DNA from: Heliocidaris tuberculata | Lineage: Eukaryota > Echinodermata > Echinoidea > Camarodonta > Echinometridae | DNA: 64,000 nt | Direction of reading: 5' to 3' | NCBI GenBank assembly: GCA_025618425.1 | Contig: CM046832.1 | Coordinates: forward strand, 26,936,974 to 27,000,973 | Position numbers and translations under genes: made by a program | The notes under the pieces: generated by a model | Told to the model about the DNA's origin: nothing | Seen by the model: the letters and a program-made list of their open reading frames with translations, nothing else | Databases searched by the model: none | In this document: positions 1-14,300 of the stretch, piece after piece | Numbering within the stretch: the stretch's first letter is position 1 | How the letters are laid out: the number at the start of each line of letters is the position of its first letter

Positions 1-138
1 CATGCAACAAAAATGGACACGGTATGTGCAGAATTTTTTGCTCTTTCTGCTCATGCATCTGGTATATTTTTTAAGGCTCTAAATCAAAAGTTATTGGGCC
101 AAACCACAAAATGTGGTCAATTGTCTCGAAAGGGTTAA
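1..138 (+). mobile_element. TTAACCCTTTC MITE, truncated by window edge
   Basis: This matches the right-hand part of the complete copy at 35666-36081 (same strand), ending CTCGAAAGGGTTAA. The left part lies outside the window. Confidence 0.8.
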
Positions 139-724
139 AGCTGTCACACAAACACTCACAAAGAGCAACCCCTTCAAATACAGTATCACTATTTCTATGG
201 TTGCAATGGCAGCACAAAAGAGCATAATATTTTTTACCCAAGTCTTACAGCAGTGTATTTTATAGTTTCCTAGTAATTAATACATCATACGAGAAGGTAA
301 GAATAGCAAAAAATAAAGAATTAGGATTTAGAATTTCGAACATGATCATTCTTCTAGTGTATTTCCGATAAATGTCCTCAACATATTCTGTAATCTTTGT
401 GATTCACCTATTCTTTAACTTTTGTGTTACCTCGTATATAGTAATTATACATGTACTTCATTTTAATCTGTAACTGTACAAATAGCTCATTCTGTTGGTT
501 TAAGGGCATGTACCATTCAGGAGAACACCAAAGCAGCCCTGCCCAAACCTTACAAAGTTTACTTGTATCTTTAAGAATCTCTTAGAATATTTCCTTTCCA
601 TCTTTCCTTTCCATCCAATGACATGATAAACATATATCTGCATCATGAAGAAAACATGCATTTCAGTAACAATAACAAGACATATCAAATGTACGTGTGA
701 GTATTTTACAGTGCTAGATCTGCA

Positions 725-730
725 TTTATT
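725..730 (-). terminator. Possible AATAAA polyadenylation signal for ESYT
   Basis: The first AATAAA hexamer I noticed downstream of the stop on the minus strand is here, which would give a 3' UTR of about 1.5 kb. Variant signals closer to the stop are possible, so this is a weak call. Confidence 0.25.
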
Positions 731-2243
731 ATGACACAATCTTATTTTTGAATGGTAACAATTTCAGTTTAAATTCCTGCACAGGAAAGTTCAGACAAGC
801 AACACAAAATATTCAGGGATAAAACAAATGGGAATTCAAAACATTAATAAACATGATGCAAAGTTCAGAGCATCATTATAAAAAAATCAAAAAAATCAAT
901 AAATCAATCACATTAATAAAGAGAGAAGGAATCACAGGTCAACAGAGACCTGCCATGACATAATTATTGGGAAAACTTCAAAAAAATAAAAATGGATAAC
1001 CTCATTTGATCATGTGTAATGCTGAGTATAAACAATCCTACAACAGTTTCTTTCCAGTACTTCCAGATTATAAAAAAGGTCACACATTCTCTCATCCGAC
1101 TATAAATCATTCTTCAATATACTTCATCTATTGTTCACAACACAAGACACAGGGAAGGGGGAATACACAGCACACAAACACATCCATAGAATTATCCTCA
1201 TGATTTTACAAGATATAGGCATAGTCCACCATCCATATGGTGCATTACCTAATCGTCATCAAAGATATGTGAAGATCATCATTAGTAGCTCTCCATTCAC
1301 CTCTGTATCATTCTTACACCTAGAATTTATATGAATATACCTAATGATATAATAAGGTATTAAATACTATTAAAACCCTCATATACCATCGTTTGTATTA
1401 ATGTCAGATACAGGATAGAATAGGTATACAAATGTATTTTATATTTAGTGCATAATTCATTGGTTATTGTGCTCAAGCATTAGGCTCTATATGGTGGATT
1501 GGAAAGTAACTGAGGGAGGAAAAAATTCATCCTGGTAGAAGTGTATCTGAAAGTTACTGCAAAGCTACAGCAATTAAAAGCCATTATCATGCGATAAGTA
1601 TTAAAAACACACCATACCGACAATATGAAATTGAGCACCTGAAAAATGTTGATTTTTAAACAAACAGATGGTTAGCACATATATATATATATATATATAT
1701 ATAAAAGCTTTACAAAGAGCTACAATAAAATGGCCTGTAATTCACATAACTTTTAAAGAAGCACTCTTGTACCCAAAGCTCAAAACATTATTAAACACTT
1801 TCAAAGGAAAATTAATAAAAGTGTGACCACTATGGATTTCAAGATAATAACTTTGCCCATTTCGATGTACCTGTTCTCAAAATTTTAGATGTTTGAGATT
1901 TGATGCACACACATGCAGTGTGTCTGAATGTGGACCATCGTCTAAACTTGGAAAACTTTAACACTCTACGAAGCCATAAATTAATGAAAGTCGATAACCT
2001 AGTTTCAGAAAGAAAGCACAGTGCAACACCATACAAGCTTTACAGTCACACATGATAAAAATACATTTATACAAGAGTGAATACATGCTGTTAATGAATT
2101 GCATATTGTATTCTTGTTGAATAACTGTTAGTTGTGCATCATCGATGGTCCAGTATACATGTCAAGTCTATTGGTGTATTATGTGCTTCATTTCGGCCTT
2201 ATTTCAAGGTATTCTTTATGGCGGGTTGGTGGGTGGGTTGAGG

Positions 2244-2307
2244 TCACGATGAAAAGCTCATAGAAAGCCGAGATACGGAGTCTGGGCTAATCCTCTTCAG
2301 ATTATAC
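2244..2307 (-). CDS. ESYT: ESYT exon 25: C-terminus and stop (residues 852-872)
   Basis: It completes Trp and reads [20 protein letters not shown] before TGA. WYNL matches the terminal WYDL of the family, and a short tail follows. The acceptor is TTGCAG. The 3' UTR continues to lower coordinates without a clear end. Confidence 0.92.
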
Positions 2308-5300
2308 CTGCAATTCAACAACAACAAGAAATATGTGCTTGACCAGATAGATATGACTTAATTTTGATATACTGGTATAAATATGAACCTTCCATAGACT
2401 CCAGCCCAGCTTAGCATTCATTAGTTTCAGATTGTCAAAATCTAAACCTTGAATGCTATCGGTTTTATGTAAGCAAACCACTTTGGCCAGACAAAGGACA
2501 GAAAAGTCACAACAAAGTACTGGTATGATTATGATGAAGTGTTGCAAAAGGACATGGCTTAAAGAGGCCATTAGCTTTGTCAGGTTAAGAGAGTCACAGC
2601 GAATGGTGAAATGAGCACCAATGAATTTTGCTGTTAAGGTCATCAGGTACAATGTAATTAAAGGCCTCTACATCTCTCTATGCTTTGTAATTACTATCCA
2701 GTTTGAGTTCCTGCAGGTGGAATGTACATTGCAAGGAGATTCAGGATTTAGTAGATGACATACCTAAAATCGTTACAGAAATGACAGCCATTCTATATCT
2801 TATATGACTAGGATTTGAGCTAAAACAATCTATGATTCAAATACAAGAAGACATATTCTACTAGTCTTTACCACAGTATAGAAGTACTCATCCAAAGATA
2901 CTGTGTCCAAATTTTACTTGAATTTTGTTATCAATACAAGTATAATTCCGATAACAAACATCAAATGAATATGCTTTACATACTGCACTACCATAAAATC
3001 ATACATGCACATAATGCTCAGTATTTTTCCACTAAGTCAAAAAAAGGAAGAAAAGCAAATTGGTTTAATTACTGTCCACCTTCTTAATACAGTCAAACCG
3101 GTTTATTAAATCAACCCAAAGGAACAGACGAGTGACTACTATACATAGCTGTCCTTTCTAGACAGATCTAACATGCTCCAAATACTTCGGGAAATATTTA
3201 GAAGTCAACTTACCATTCTGTTGTGGCTTTACTAAGGTCTAAGGAGGCAAGGTCGATGTCAATCTAAAACAAAAAGAGAAATTTTCAAAAACGAACATGA
3301 TTTAATAAATGATGTCCAGTAAGTAACATTCCCAGCAAGTAAATAACAGTGTTGCTGCTGTTGTTTTTTTTTTGTTTCCTGTCACATCAAAATGGTTAAA
3401 AGTAGAAGAGGTACATACTGTAAGTAAAGTGATATTCCCTTTCCTTTTTACATCTTATGATTGCAGTCACATTTAATTATACAGTTTCACAGGGACAGTC
3501 TAATGTTAGCAACAAATACTGACAATCTTCTTAAGCTAAGCTAAAAATGAGAGTGTCTTTTTAAAAAACATATCTTTTTTAATGCATTCATCTGTTACTT
3601 AAGAAATATAAAATTAAAGATTTTATAAATGTATTCATAAATTTGTAAATATGACAGGTCTTTGGGCAGACTTACCTGGCCAATGGTTGGGTTACCGAGG
3701 TGAAGGAAAGAGTGTGAATTCTTGACACAAATATCTAGAACTCTCTCGGATAACTCTGTTGACGTGCACGAAAACTCAAACCTGATAAAAGAAAATAAAA
3801 TGAATTAGTACCACTTTGAGAAGAACCAAATAGCACAGAGAATTCATATAATAACTAGCATTGCATGATTGTGGGAAGGTTACTAAGTATATATAGGTCC
3901 TTTAAGAGCAAATATAGCCATGGTAATTTTTCACTAGGCTAATGAAAGTTGAAGGTTTACATATAATAAAGATATAATCAATTATAATTCTAAATCTGAG
4001 TGTAATGTACCATTCATCTGTTGCTCACTTTGCAGCAAAATGCAAGATTATTAGAATATCTAAGATGTGGATATATAAACGTTTCTTGGTGAAGAGACAA
4101 ACAAGATGGATAATTTTGGCCTGAAAATCCTATTCTCAAAACATGATATCTCTTCATGCTTTTCAAGAATATAAGAGCGATTCCTCTATATGTCATGTGA
4201 CCTTTGTCTGTCAATATGCCTACAATTGCCTGCCATGTTGTACATGCATGCATTGGCCATTATAGGATGCAATAGCAATAGGATTCAATTGCACAGCACT
4301 ATTCAAGATGTGTTCAAACTTGAAAGGTATACTGGCATAATGTTAGAATCACACTGCCTGAAGAAGCACCTAGACAGAATGAAGAATAAGGATGAGGATA
4401 CTTACGTGTGGTCAAAGACTGGATCTCTTGTGTCCTTGATGACTTTGGTCTTCTGTTTACCAGATTTAGACTTGTCTGGTAGAAGGTAAGCCCTGATGTA
4501 AGAATCAGGCTTGTCCTCTGAGTCAGGGATCGTCAGTTGCCTGGTATGAAAATGGTCAGTGAGAAGTATACTTATTCTGCTAGAAGCATTAATTTGAATA
4601 TCAGACTTTGGTATGGATCAAGGAATTCTTTGTCATTTTCATCTTTTACATCTGACTAATAAAATAGTTCCATAAACCAGTTACATTAAATAAATTAGGA
4701 GCAGTAAAAAAACATAGAGGTATCATTCATTTTTTTTTTTACTTAGTATATTTAATGAACAGCATCATGGATAATCTATTTTAGACAGATAAATTAAACA
4801 CCAAAGATTTAAAGGCATCTTTCATGACAACAGAGTAAATGTAATAAATAGTTCTTTTAGGGGCTGAAGTGATCACTTCCTTGTTGCATGAATACTGTAA
4901 TTATATGAAATTTGATTTCAAAATTGCAATTACAAAAATTCTTGAAGGTTGTGAATAACTTACGATGCTTTGTGAATCACGACTATGACTTTCCCTCTTG
5001 GTGAACTGTATCTTATTGTCATCTGGATACGACCATGTGGGAATGGAGCCTTGGGACTGAAAGGCAAAAAAGTCAAATACACACTTGTATAAACAAGAAT
5101 GACTATACATTCAAATGGTTTTCTTCAGATTTTTGTTTTGTTTTCAGTATACCTTTTCTACTTTCAGGAAAATTTTTTGTGAGTAATATGGTACTCATTA
5201 TATACACAAAATCTTGAAAGTTTAAGAACATAAAGTGTGAACCTTCAAATAAGTCTGTCAGAAGAAATGATGAAATTTTCATAGAACTATGCTGAGCAGA

Positions 5301-8300
5301 CATAGCAATATGAAAGCAGGACTGTGAAAAAGTCATTCTTTGAAAGAATGTAAGTAATCTTACAGAAACAGATTCATTTCATGCTTCAAATTAAAACTAA
5401 CAGAATATCAGGCATGCACTGTAGACTGCAGTAATGCCTTTAGTATGCAGTTAGTTTCAACCACACTCTCACCTTACACAATTTGGACACATAAGGTGTT
5501 AATAATTCATTTACAATAACAATTTTTCTTTTTTTTCTACAATCAACATAACAACTATGAGAAAAGGATCAAGAAATCAATATGGATTCAAGCTGATTAG
5601 AAATGGGCAAGAAAAACAGCAATGAAATAGTCCTAACCCCCCCCCCCCAAAAAAAAAAAAAAAAAAAAAAATTACAAATCTAGAAAGATATGCAGGTTTG
5701 TATTTGATATAATTACTTTTAATTTTCGTTCAAATTGTCATAAAGTGAAAGAGATACCTGTGTTGCTACTTGTTACATACTTTTCCAGTATATAGCATCT
5801 CAACATTGGTTGAGTCCCCAATTTTGAAAATCTATATCTTCTTCTAGATAGGTAAGTGGCACACGCAAGCTTAAGCTTTTGAACAGAATTCTACCCTAAT
5901 AACAATTTAGAACTGTTGGGAGAGCTAAAAACTGTTTTAGTATCATGGATAATCCATTGTACAGTGTATGCTGTCCACAATATACCTCTCTCTCCATCCC
6001 ATTGGTTTTGGGAATATGACAACTTCATAGGCTAAATACTAATCCATTCAAGAACACACCATCTGCTAAAAACAACAAAGGCGTTAACTCTATGTAAAAC
6101 AGTATAAGTTAACATTCTTTTGGCTCTCAGCAGACAATATTGTCTTCAAACCCATTAAAAAATTGATGAAAATTCCTTAAAACTTCAGTTTATAAATAAT
6201 ATGTGTTACCAGGGATTAAACATTTACATATAACAAAATATTGATGAAAAAAATATTGAAAAAATATTGATGAAAATTCCTTATAACTCAGTTTATAAAT
6301 AATGTATTACCAGGGATTAAACATTTACATATAACAAAATATTGATGAAAAAAAAATATTGAAAAAATATTGATGAAAATTCCTTATAACTCAGTTTATA
6401 AATAATGTGTTACCAGGGATTAAACATTTACATAATGTGTATACACCAGTGTGAGAAATGTACGTATGTATAAATTTGATTAGTAGCCAACATGGTGATA
6501 TATATATATATATATATATATTTTTAATCATCATAAATAATATTATTATTGGTTAAACCCATCACACCCACATTTAGATGCTTTGTACAATACTACCTCT
6601 CACAACCATCACCACTCTGAATATACTCCATAATTATCTACTATTTCCCCTTTAATTTCATGAATATTTGAACTCACTCTCCATTCTCAAGGCTTTCTAC
6701 ACCATTCCTAGAAAGCAGATATGTACGTCAAACTCAAATTAGTTTACAGACTGAAAAATACAGAGAAATGTCCTTCTACAGAATATCGTGTACCTGCACA
6801 ACTGCAGGGAGATTAATTATCAAGAACAATCACTCATAACACAGGGTTGACAATTTCTTAGGATCCATGGAATAACTCTTCTTCAGCAGATTTGTCCTTT
6901 CATTTCTATTACAAAATTGCATCTCCTACAACTCATGTGAGCAACCATCATTGCTGCATACACTTTGCAGATGGATTAGGATGATAAAGCGTATTTACGG
7001 AAATTATAGTAGAAGGATCTAGAAGTCCAGCATGGTTGTTAAAATTTGTTTGTACTCCCCAAATCTGGCACTCATACAATATCATAATGTACATGTAATT
7101 GTCATTGCCATTCTGACAAGAATCTAAACAGAAAAATCATCTGTTTACTGCTCTAATTGAAAAATGTCTTGTTAATTTGATTTTTTGTTTGCAGAAAGCT
7201 TTACATATTTCCACACATTCATAAAATGTAATATTTTCCCTATTGACTCCACACACTTTTATATGCTACAATCATGTACACTGCTAAAAAAGTTCTACTA
7301 TATGTACAACAGCACTTAAATTGTCTATCTATGAACTTCTGAGAGAAAATGAGAGAAAGAAAAAACATACTGAACAGTGTAAAAGAAAAGAGAAATAATG
7401 AAACAAAAGAGAAAAGTTGGAGAGTGAAAGTTTAAATTCAAAGGGAAAGTAAGGACATATTTACATAATATCGCCTAATAGGACAGCTCTTCTATCCAAC
7501 TTCTATGATCTATGTTTGACTCACTCATACACATACGGCTGTACATTCCTCTTCCTCAGCTCAACGCCACCCGCCTCTCCATCCCCCACCCCAGGGGAGT
7601 TGCCATTAGGGGGTGGGGAGCTGCCCTGACTGGTAGAGGCACCCTCTCCTTCCTCAGGGCCATTGATTGTCACATCAGCCGCTGGAGGATTGGACTTGGC
7701 ATCGGATGATTTCTCAAGGGATTTCTCCACCTGGCTGTCAGTGTTCTCTGTAGTTGCTACATCCTCATCTTCTTCCTCTTCTAGTCGTTGGTTCTTTGCC
7801 TATAGGGTTAATAAGCAAAACATTGCTTGAGACAGTAGAATAAGTATGAAAATTACAACAACAACAACAAAAAATTATATTGTACCAGACAATGAAAGTA
7901 ACATAGGGCAACTGAATGTAAGTGTCAAATTACATAATAATGCCAATTTTTAACCTTGCTGGGCAAACCAGTTTTAGGACAAATGTCATTAATGAACTTC
8001 AAGAAGATATTTTGAATTGAAATACTTCGTTTCATAGATTAATAGGACAAGATATATCTTTCATGGATATTAACTTCATAGCAGATTTAACTGTATCTGT
8101 TTCCATTTCTGAAAGTAAAGTGTAGACATTATAAATCCAAATACAACACACAAATTCTGGTACAGAATTTGCCGCCCACTGCATGGAAGGGATTAACAAA
8201 TAATAATGAATTATTGACACCAGGATTACAAAATGAAAACAGAATGAGTTTTTCTTAGGATTTTAAAAATAAATATACTTACCAGAGCAGCCATAGGCTC

Positions 8301-11300
8301 AAACGGACCCTGTTCTCTTTCTTTTGCCTTCTCAAGAGCCTATCAAAAAAAAAAAAAAAAAAGGAAGCATTACAAAGCTTATCATCACGATCATCACCAT
8401 CATCATCATCATCATCATCAATATTACTATAGTTATTTTATTTGGCAAAGAAAAACAATACAATTCATAATAAACAATGAACAAAATCACACCAAATAAC
8501 CAAAGGAACACCAGGGACAGAATTAGCCAAGAGCCATTATGGTTGCATTAACAGGCTTGTCAATGTCAGTGAAGGGAATCGAAAACTATAGGGCTCTCAC
8601 TCAAACATATACTGAGTGTGATTGCCTTGAGTTGGCTCAAATCGGAATGGGTGACATACGTTTACAGCTCTCACCTTCAAATACAATTTAATCTCATAAT
8701 CTATAACTATATAGATACACATATAGCCCAGGGTGGTCCACGGAGGATTTTAACGTGTAACTGAGACAGGTTTGAAGTTTGAAACTACAGTTTGAAAATC
8801 AGTAACAGCTTAAAAGTTCTCTTAGTTCTGTGAACAATCATTCTCAAGCAAAATTATTTGTGAAATAACAGTCACAATTGAAAAAAAATGCTTCTATATA
8901 TGGTTCAGATTGCACTAGAGAGCATCTAAGAACCCTAGAGTGTCCAGGGCCTACTTAAGGGCCCTGGATCCCCATCATAAGGGAGCTCACGCTTTGGACA
9001 CATCAGTTCATACTCCTTCAATTTTACATGTTTGAATTGGGCGTTGTGGACCACCCTGTAGCCAATGCCTTATCTGGTGACTATAAGAAGTTCCTACCCC
9101 ATATCTAACCCTGACTTACCCTCAAACACAACTTGAGTGTGATGTTACTCTGTGGGCCAGAGTTATTCAGCTTGAAAGGTCTTTCAATCACCATGTCAGG
9201 TTGACTCAGTAGGAGCTGTTTCAGAGGGACACTCACGTTACCAAGTTTGTTCCCTTTCTTGCTGTCTGTCACCTGTTAAAATGATAACAATTAATTGATT
9301 TACAATTTATAATAAATGGCAGTACAGAATAAATATCTTGATCATAGCTAGGAATACCATCTATAAAGAAGGTCTATACTTCAAATCTGTTCGGTATTCT
9401 GACCCTGAGCACACCCTCATCATTATTTCATATCTTCTTGATTTCAATTTGTTATAATAACAAGATAAGCCAACCAAAAAGACATTTTTTTTAAATTCAG
9501 GTCATTGTAGGTTCCCTTTAAAAGTTAAATAAGAAAATAAAAAAGAACATTTAAATATTTTTCATAATCAAAATATGATATTAGTGACCCTTCCATAATG
9601 TTTACATAAGCTAAATTGATCTGTTCTTACTTCTACATCAAGGGACTGCATTGCAGGATTCATCACAAGGAAGTGATAGGTCTCTTCCCAGACGGGGCGC
9701 ACTGTCTTCAGTTGAACCTGATTGAAAAAGAGGAGAGATTGTCCGTCTCACTTTATTCTTCTTGAAATAAAATGACAAGTGTGTGAATGGAGGCGCGATG
9801 GCTCAGTGGTAGAGCAGTGGTCTCGTAACTGGAGGACATGGGTTCGAAACCAAGTGGATGCGCTAGTGCCCTTTGGTAAGGCATTAATCATTATTACCAA
9901 GTCCCTCGGAGAGGACTAAAAGCTGTTGGTACCCTGGTTGCTTACTTACAAGCATAAACATGCTTTCTTAGCAGTCAGGTAAAAATAAACCACCAGCAAA
10001 TAAGAATAATTTTCCTTTCTTTTTTAAACAAATAAAAGGTGACACATGTTGTACATATATGCAGGGGCGGCGCTACAGGGGGGGCAGAGGGGGTGACCGC
10101 CCCCCCCCCCCCCCCCCCTATGATTTTTCAAGTAGTGAAAAAAGAAAAAAAAAAGAAGAAAAAAGAAGAAAAGGAGGAAGAAAAGGGAAGAAAGAAGAAA
10201 GAGGAGTATTAAAAAGAGAGGTCTAAAACATATAACTCTATATTACCCGTTATTTAATGGAGAAAAAATATGACGTCATCTTTAGGTCGTCTTGCCCCTC
10301 CTATCAAAATACCCTGGCGCCGCCCCTGCATATATGTTTTGTAAGTGAACCTGTCCAACTATCTGTGGAAATACATGACTGAGCATGATCAATAACTGTG
10401 TAAAGCAGATACAAGGTGTACTTACATGACTCTTCTGTGTTGTCTGTCCAACCTTTAGTGTACATACAGGACTGGGCATACTGGTGGACCTTGATGACAC
10501 CTGCACAATTGCAACAGATAATAATCAATTTTAAATCAGTCTGCTACAAAGCTATTTTGACAGTTCAATAAAGCTGAATGGTGATTCACCTGATGACTCC
10601 TGAATTATTCTGGGCCCTGTTGCACAAAAGTTTTGGTGAATCGTGACATAAATCTCTGCATAAGCTATGTCATTGACATTTATGTTTATGTCGTGATTCA
10701 GGAATTTATGTCATGAATCATGACATAAATCATGACATAAAAGTTTTATGCAACAGGGCCTGCATAGCTTAATACTTTGTTTCTCTATTCAATGGATTAT
10801 CATAAATCTGAATTTAGATGTTCAATACTTGATAGTCTGACTTTAAAATCTGGCTTTTAAAATTGAATCTACTTTTTGTTTTTTTCCATAGGGCAAAAAT
10901 ACAATATACATAATATAATATTTGTGGGTTCAAGGCCCTGGTTGCACTTTCTTGGCTGCCTGACATTGGGAAACGCTACCTACAGGACTTTCTCATTGGC
11001 CAAGCATTAATCATGCAACCAAAGTAGAGAATATGGAAGTCAGCAATAGAAATAACTATTCATCTAGAATATATTGAATGCTGAAAGGCTTGAATCAAGA
11101 TATCATATGCTTAAAGAGAAATGAAGAATACATGCAGATTCTTATCATATCAACTTCATTTAGCCTTTTATCTTGGCTTAGCATAGCACATATACTGATG
11201 TGATGGTGGCTTTTACAGAGTATGGGTGCAATATGAAACTATGAATTTGGCGATAGAATTCTTTTTTTTTTATGGTCTCATAATGCTGAATTTCTAAGCA

Positions 11301-14300
11301 ACAGATATTAAGTTTCAGACACAGGTATATGAAATAGTCCGGCAATTTTTTTTTCCGTCTCATTTGAAACGAATCTTATATTAGAGCAATATGCATGTAA
11401 ACACTACTTGCATGGATGTTTTATAGGAGTGTAAAAACCAAATGCTCAACACTTGTTTGATGTTATGCAAATGACAACTGCAACTTTTTCTTCAGGAAAC
11501 CCATGCATCAGTAATGATTTACACAAAAGAGATGATCTGCATTCCAATGGGGGGGGGGGGGGGGGGGGGGTGAGTTTTGTCTGTATAAAATGGGTTTATC
11601 ACCATAGCATTAAGCAACCCTAATTTTGAATCACAAAATGCAACATGGCAGAACAAATAGGCAATAAAGTAAGTTCAGCAATTTAACATCCTCTTCCTAA
11701 GATTTATATTACATTATACTGTGGAAAAAACATGATGGGATAAATTGTGTTCCTCCACAACTGGAAAACATATGGACATGGAAACAATATTACTGGTTAG
11801 AAAGTTAAGTAAGGATTTCAACGTCCTCCTATTTCCCATGGTAGAATCTACCAATATTATTCTATTTCAATGTAGGTTCCCATAAGAGTTAATTTTTTAT
11901 GTGGTTCTTTTTAAAAACTGATTTGCCCTGTAATGGATTCCAAATTTATAAGGAGAATAATTCTATTGAATTATGAAATCGCATATCAAAATGATAAGTC
12001 ATTTTATTACTGTTTTTCTGCAGGGATGAGAGCGCAACTTCGTTTTCTCTCTTGTCTGATTAAAAAATTATTTCTAGTGAAAGTGAAAAAGCAAAACTTT
12101 GAATGCCATGATAAAAAACAATGGTGATTGAAATGAAATACAAAATATAATGGGAAAGAAGATAAAATGCCTTCAAAGACAGCAATCCTTGAAATCAAGA
12201 CATGATGAACATAATAACAAAATACTCACTAAACCTGGGACTACTCTTACTACAGTAGTTTTCTGTTGATGAAAGTATACACAATCCAGTGCTCTAATTT
12301 TAAGACAGTCATCTAACTGATTCAGATTGGCAAAGGATTGATCCCTTCAAAAACTGATAAACATGTAAGATTCTAATAATTCACTTGTGTGTGCAACGTT
12401 TGTATTGTCAGAAACACAACCACATTTGAATGTTTTTATATCAAATGATAGAAAGCCACTTCTGCATATTCTAAGCTTTGTTGCATAGCAGTTGTGAATG
12501 AAGTTAAAACAAACAAGTGTACATTTTACACAAACCCTATTGATTTAACGGCTTTGATATTGGCAAAACTAATACCTGCAGATTGTGTTGCACTACAACT
12601 CTCATGCCTATGCTCTACTACACCAATGCAGGGTTTAGTGTTGGCCCAATTTGAGCAAAGCGACATTTGGATCTCTGTATTAAAAGTCCTTTTGCTAAAC
12701 TCTACTCGAGACCAAGCTTTAACCCCAGCATCTGCTTTACATTTTAGTACAATACAGGACACAGAATTGGGACGGGACTTGGCACATGAAGTAACGTATA
12801 ATCACTTTTATTGCTGAGAGCTAGAAGGCCATTATCTCACATACTTTTCCACAAGAGTCAATGCCCTTCTGGCTATAAACAGACAAAAGAGAAGTCCAGA
12901 AGATATATTCTTACCGGTAGGTCTTTGGCAGAGTCCAGCTTGACCGCCAGGAGAGCACAGGAATGAATCTTCTCTGAGGTAGGTGAGGACACCTGCACAC
13001 AGTCAGCTATTTGCTGCTCAGCCACAAAAGGGAAGAGAAGAGAATGTAGACATGATTAATAAACTTTGAACAGCTTTCAACAAAGATAGATTGGTTTGTA
13101 AATTTCTGAAACTTTTTAATACGAAATATAAATCTAGTGCTAAATCTAGGCCCCTACAAGCATATTTTTCAGTTGAATCTGAAAAGTTTGTGTTTTCAAC
13201 AAGATAATGCTTTTCTTGCGCTCTGTGGAGATAACAGCTGCTTGTAAGTACCCAGTAGTCTACTGATAGAAAGTGACAGATCTAGATCTAAGTTTGATCT
13301 AACTTTAGTCTATAGATCTAGATTCTAGATCTTAGACTATTGTACATTTAAATCTAGATTTTGAGTAATTTATCAAATGTCAAGGATCCATATATTTCAT
13401 TTTATAAAACAAAGTATATCCCACACTAGTTTGTTCATTGGTTGAATTAACGCACTTGATAAACTTGAGAATTCTCCAAACTCACTCCGCTTCATGTCGT
13501 GGCTACAGACAATTCGAAAGTTTATCATATGCACTAATTTAACCAATGCACTCGTAGCCCGTGTTATTTGTATACTGTACTTGAAGTCTAGACGATAAAG
13601 CATAGGCTTAGATGATACATATATAACACTAGACATAGATCGAAATAGATGTTCTTACATCATGAATGATGCCAAAGTTCTCTGAAGGTACCAGCCACTC
13701 CAAATGAAGATGAAGATCTCCATGTTTGATGTCTTCAAGGGGCAACCACTACAAGGTATTAAAACACAGAAAACAATAACACAATTCATCTCTTCTCAAG
13801 ACATCCTTTTATATTTTTGTCTATTCTAACAGTACAGAAGCATTTGTGCAATTTTCTTTTCCACAACTGAACTAAACTGCTATTTTAATAAAGTTTTTTA
13901 ACCAATTGCAACCTGTGAAATAATCACTAATCATCACACAAACATACAAGATTAATATGTGCAATATGAGAGGTAGCTTGGCAAAATGGTATGGCACAAA
14001 AAGACGCCTCCTGAACGCAAACGGCGAAATTGTTGGTGATAGTGGTGAATTAAAAGTTGTTATATGACATATGTAATGACATTTTTGGTAATATTAAGCC
14101 TATTAATGGTAGGTGTATTTTTGCAGTCTGTTGGCTTAATGATATGTTTCTATCTTAATGCAATAAAATTATGATTTTCAACAATAAATATTTTGCGTTC
14201 CAGATGTGTCTTTTCGTGCCACAAAGTTTCTCTAAGCTACATGAGCATTAGATATCTTTTACTTTTTATAAGTGCATATTCTATGACCAAGATTGGGAAG

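Larger units (their letters stand above)
1..2243. other. 3' UTR and 3' flank of ESYT
   Basis: No second gene is recognisable here. The stretch is AT-rich, contains a (TA)n run near 1680-1702 and a truncated TTAA-type MITE at the left edge. Short open frames lack any recognisable domain. Confidence 0.6.
2308..4963. other. ESYT introns 21-24
   Basis: Introns between exons 21 and 25. I see only simple AT-rich sequence and short homopolymer runs, with no element that I could delimit. Confidence 0.6.
10501..12914. other. ESYT intron 15
   Basis: A 2.4-kb intron. It holds the palindromic MITE at 10612, a run of about 20 G near 11550 and a small hairpin element at 12813-12886. Open frames around 12494-12817 show no domain. 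Confidence 0.6.

Noticed and set aside
7521..7530. TGA right after Glu at the end of exon 20 as the gene's stop codon
   Set aside because: Using GTGAGT as a donor joins exon 21 in frame and restores a complete C2C domain that matches the family to its last residues.
9789..9862. Functional tRNA gene
   Set aside because: Boxes A and B are present but the acceptor-stem halves do not pair well and a SINE body follows directly.
12494..12817. 107-codon plus-strand open frame in intron 15
   Set aside because: No recognisable domain, no splice signals and no homologous feature; it overlaps a hairpin repeat at its end.
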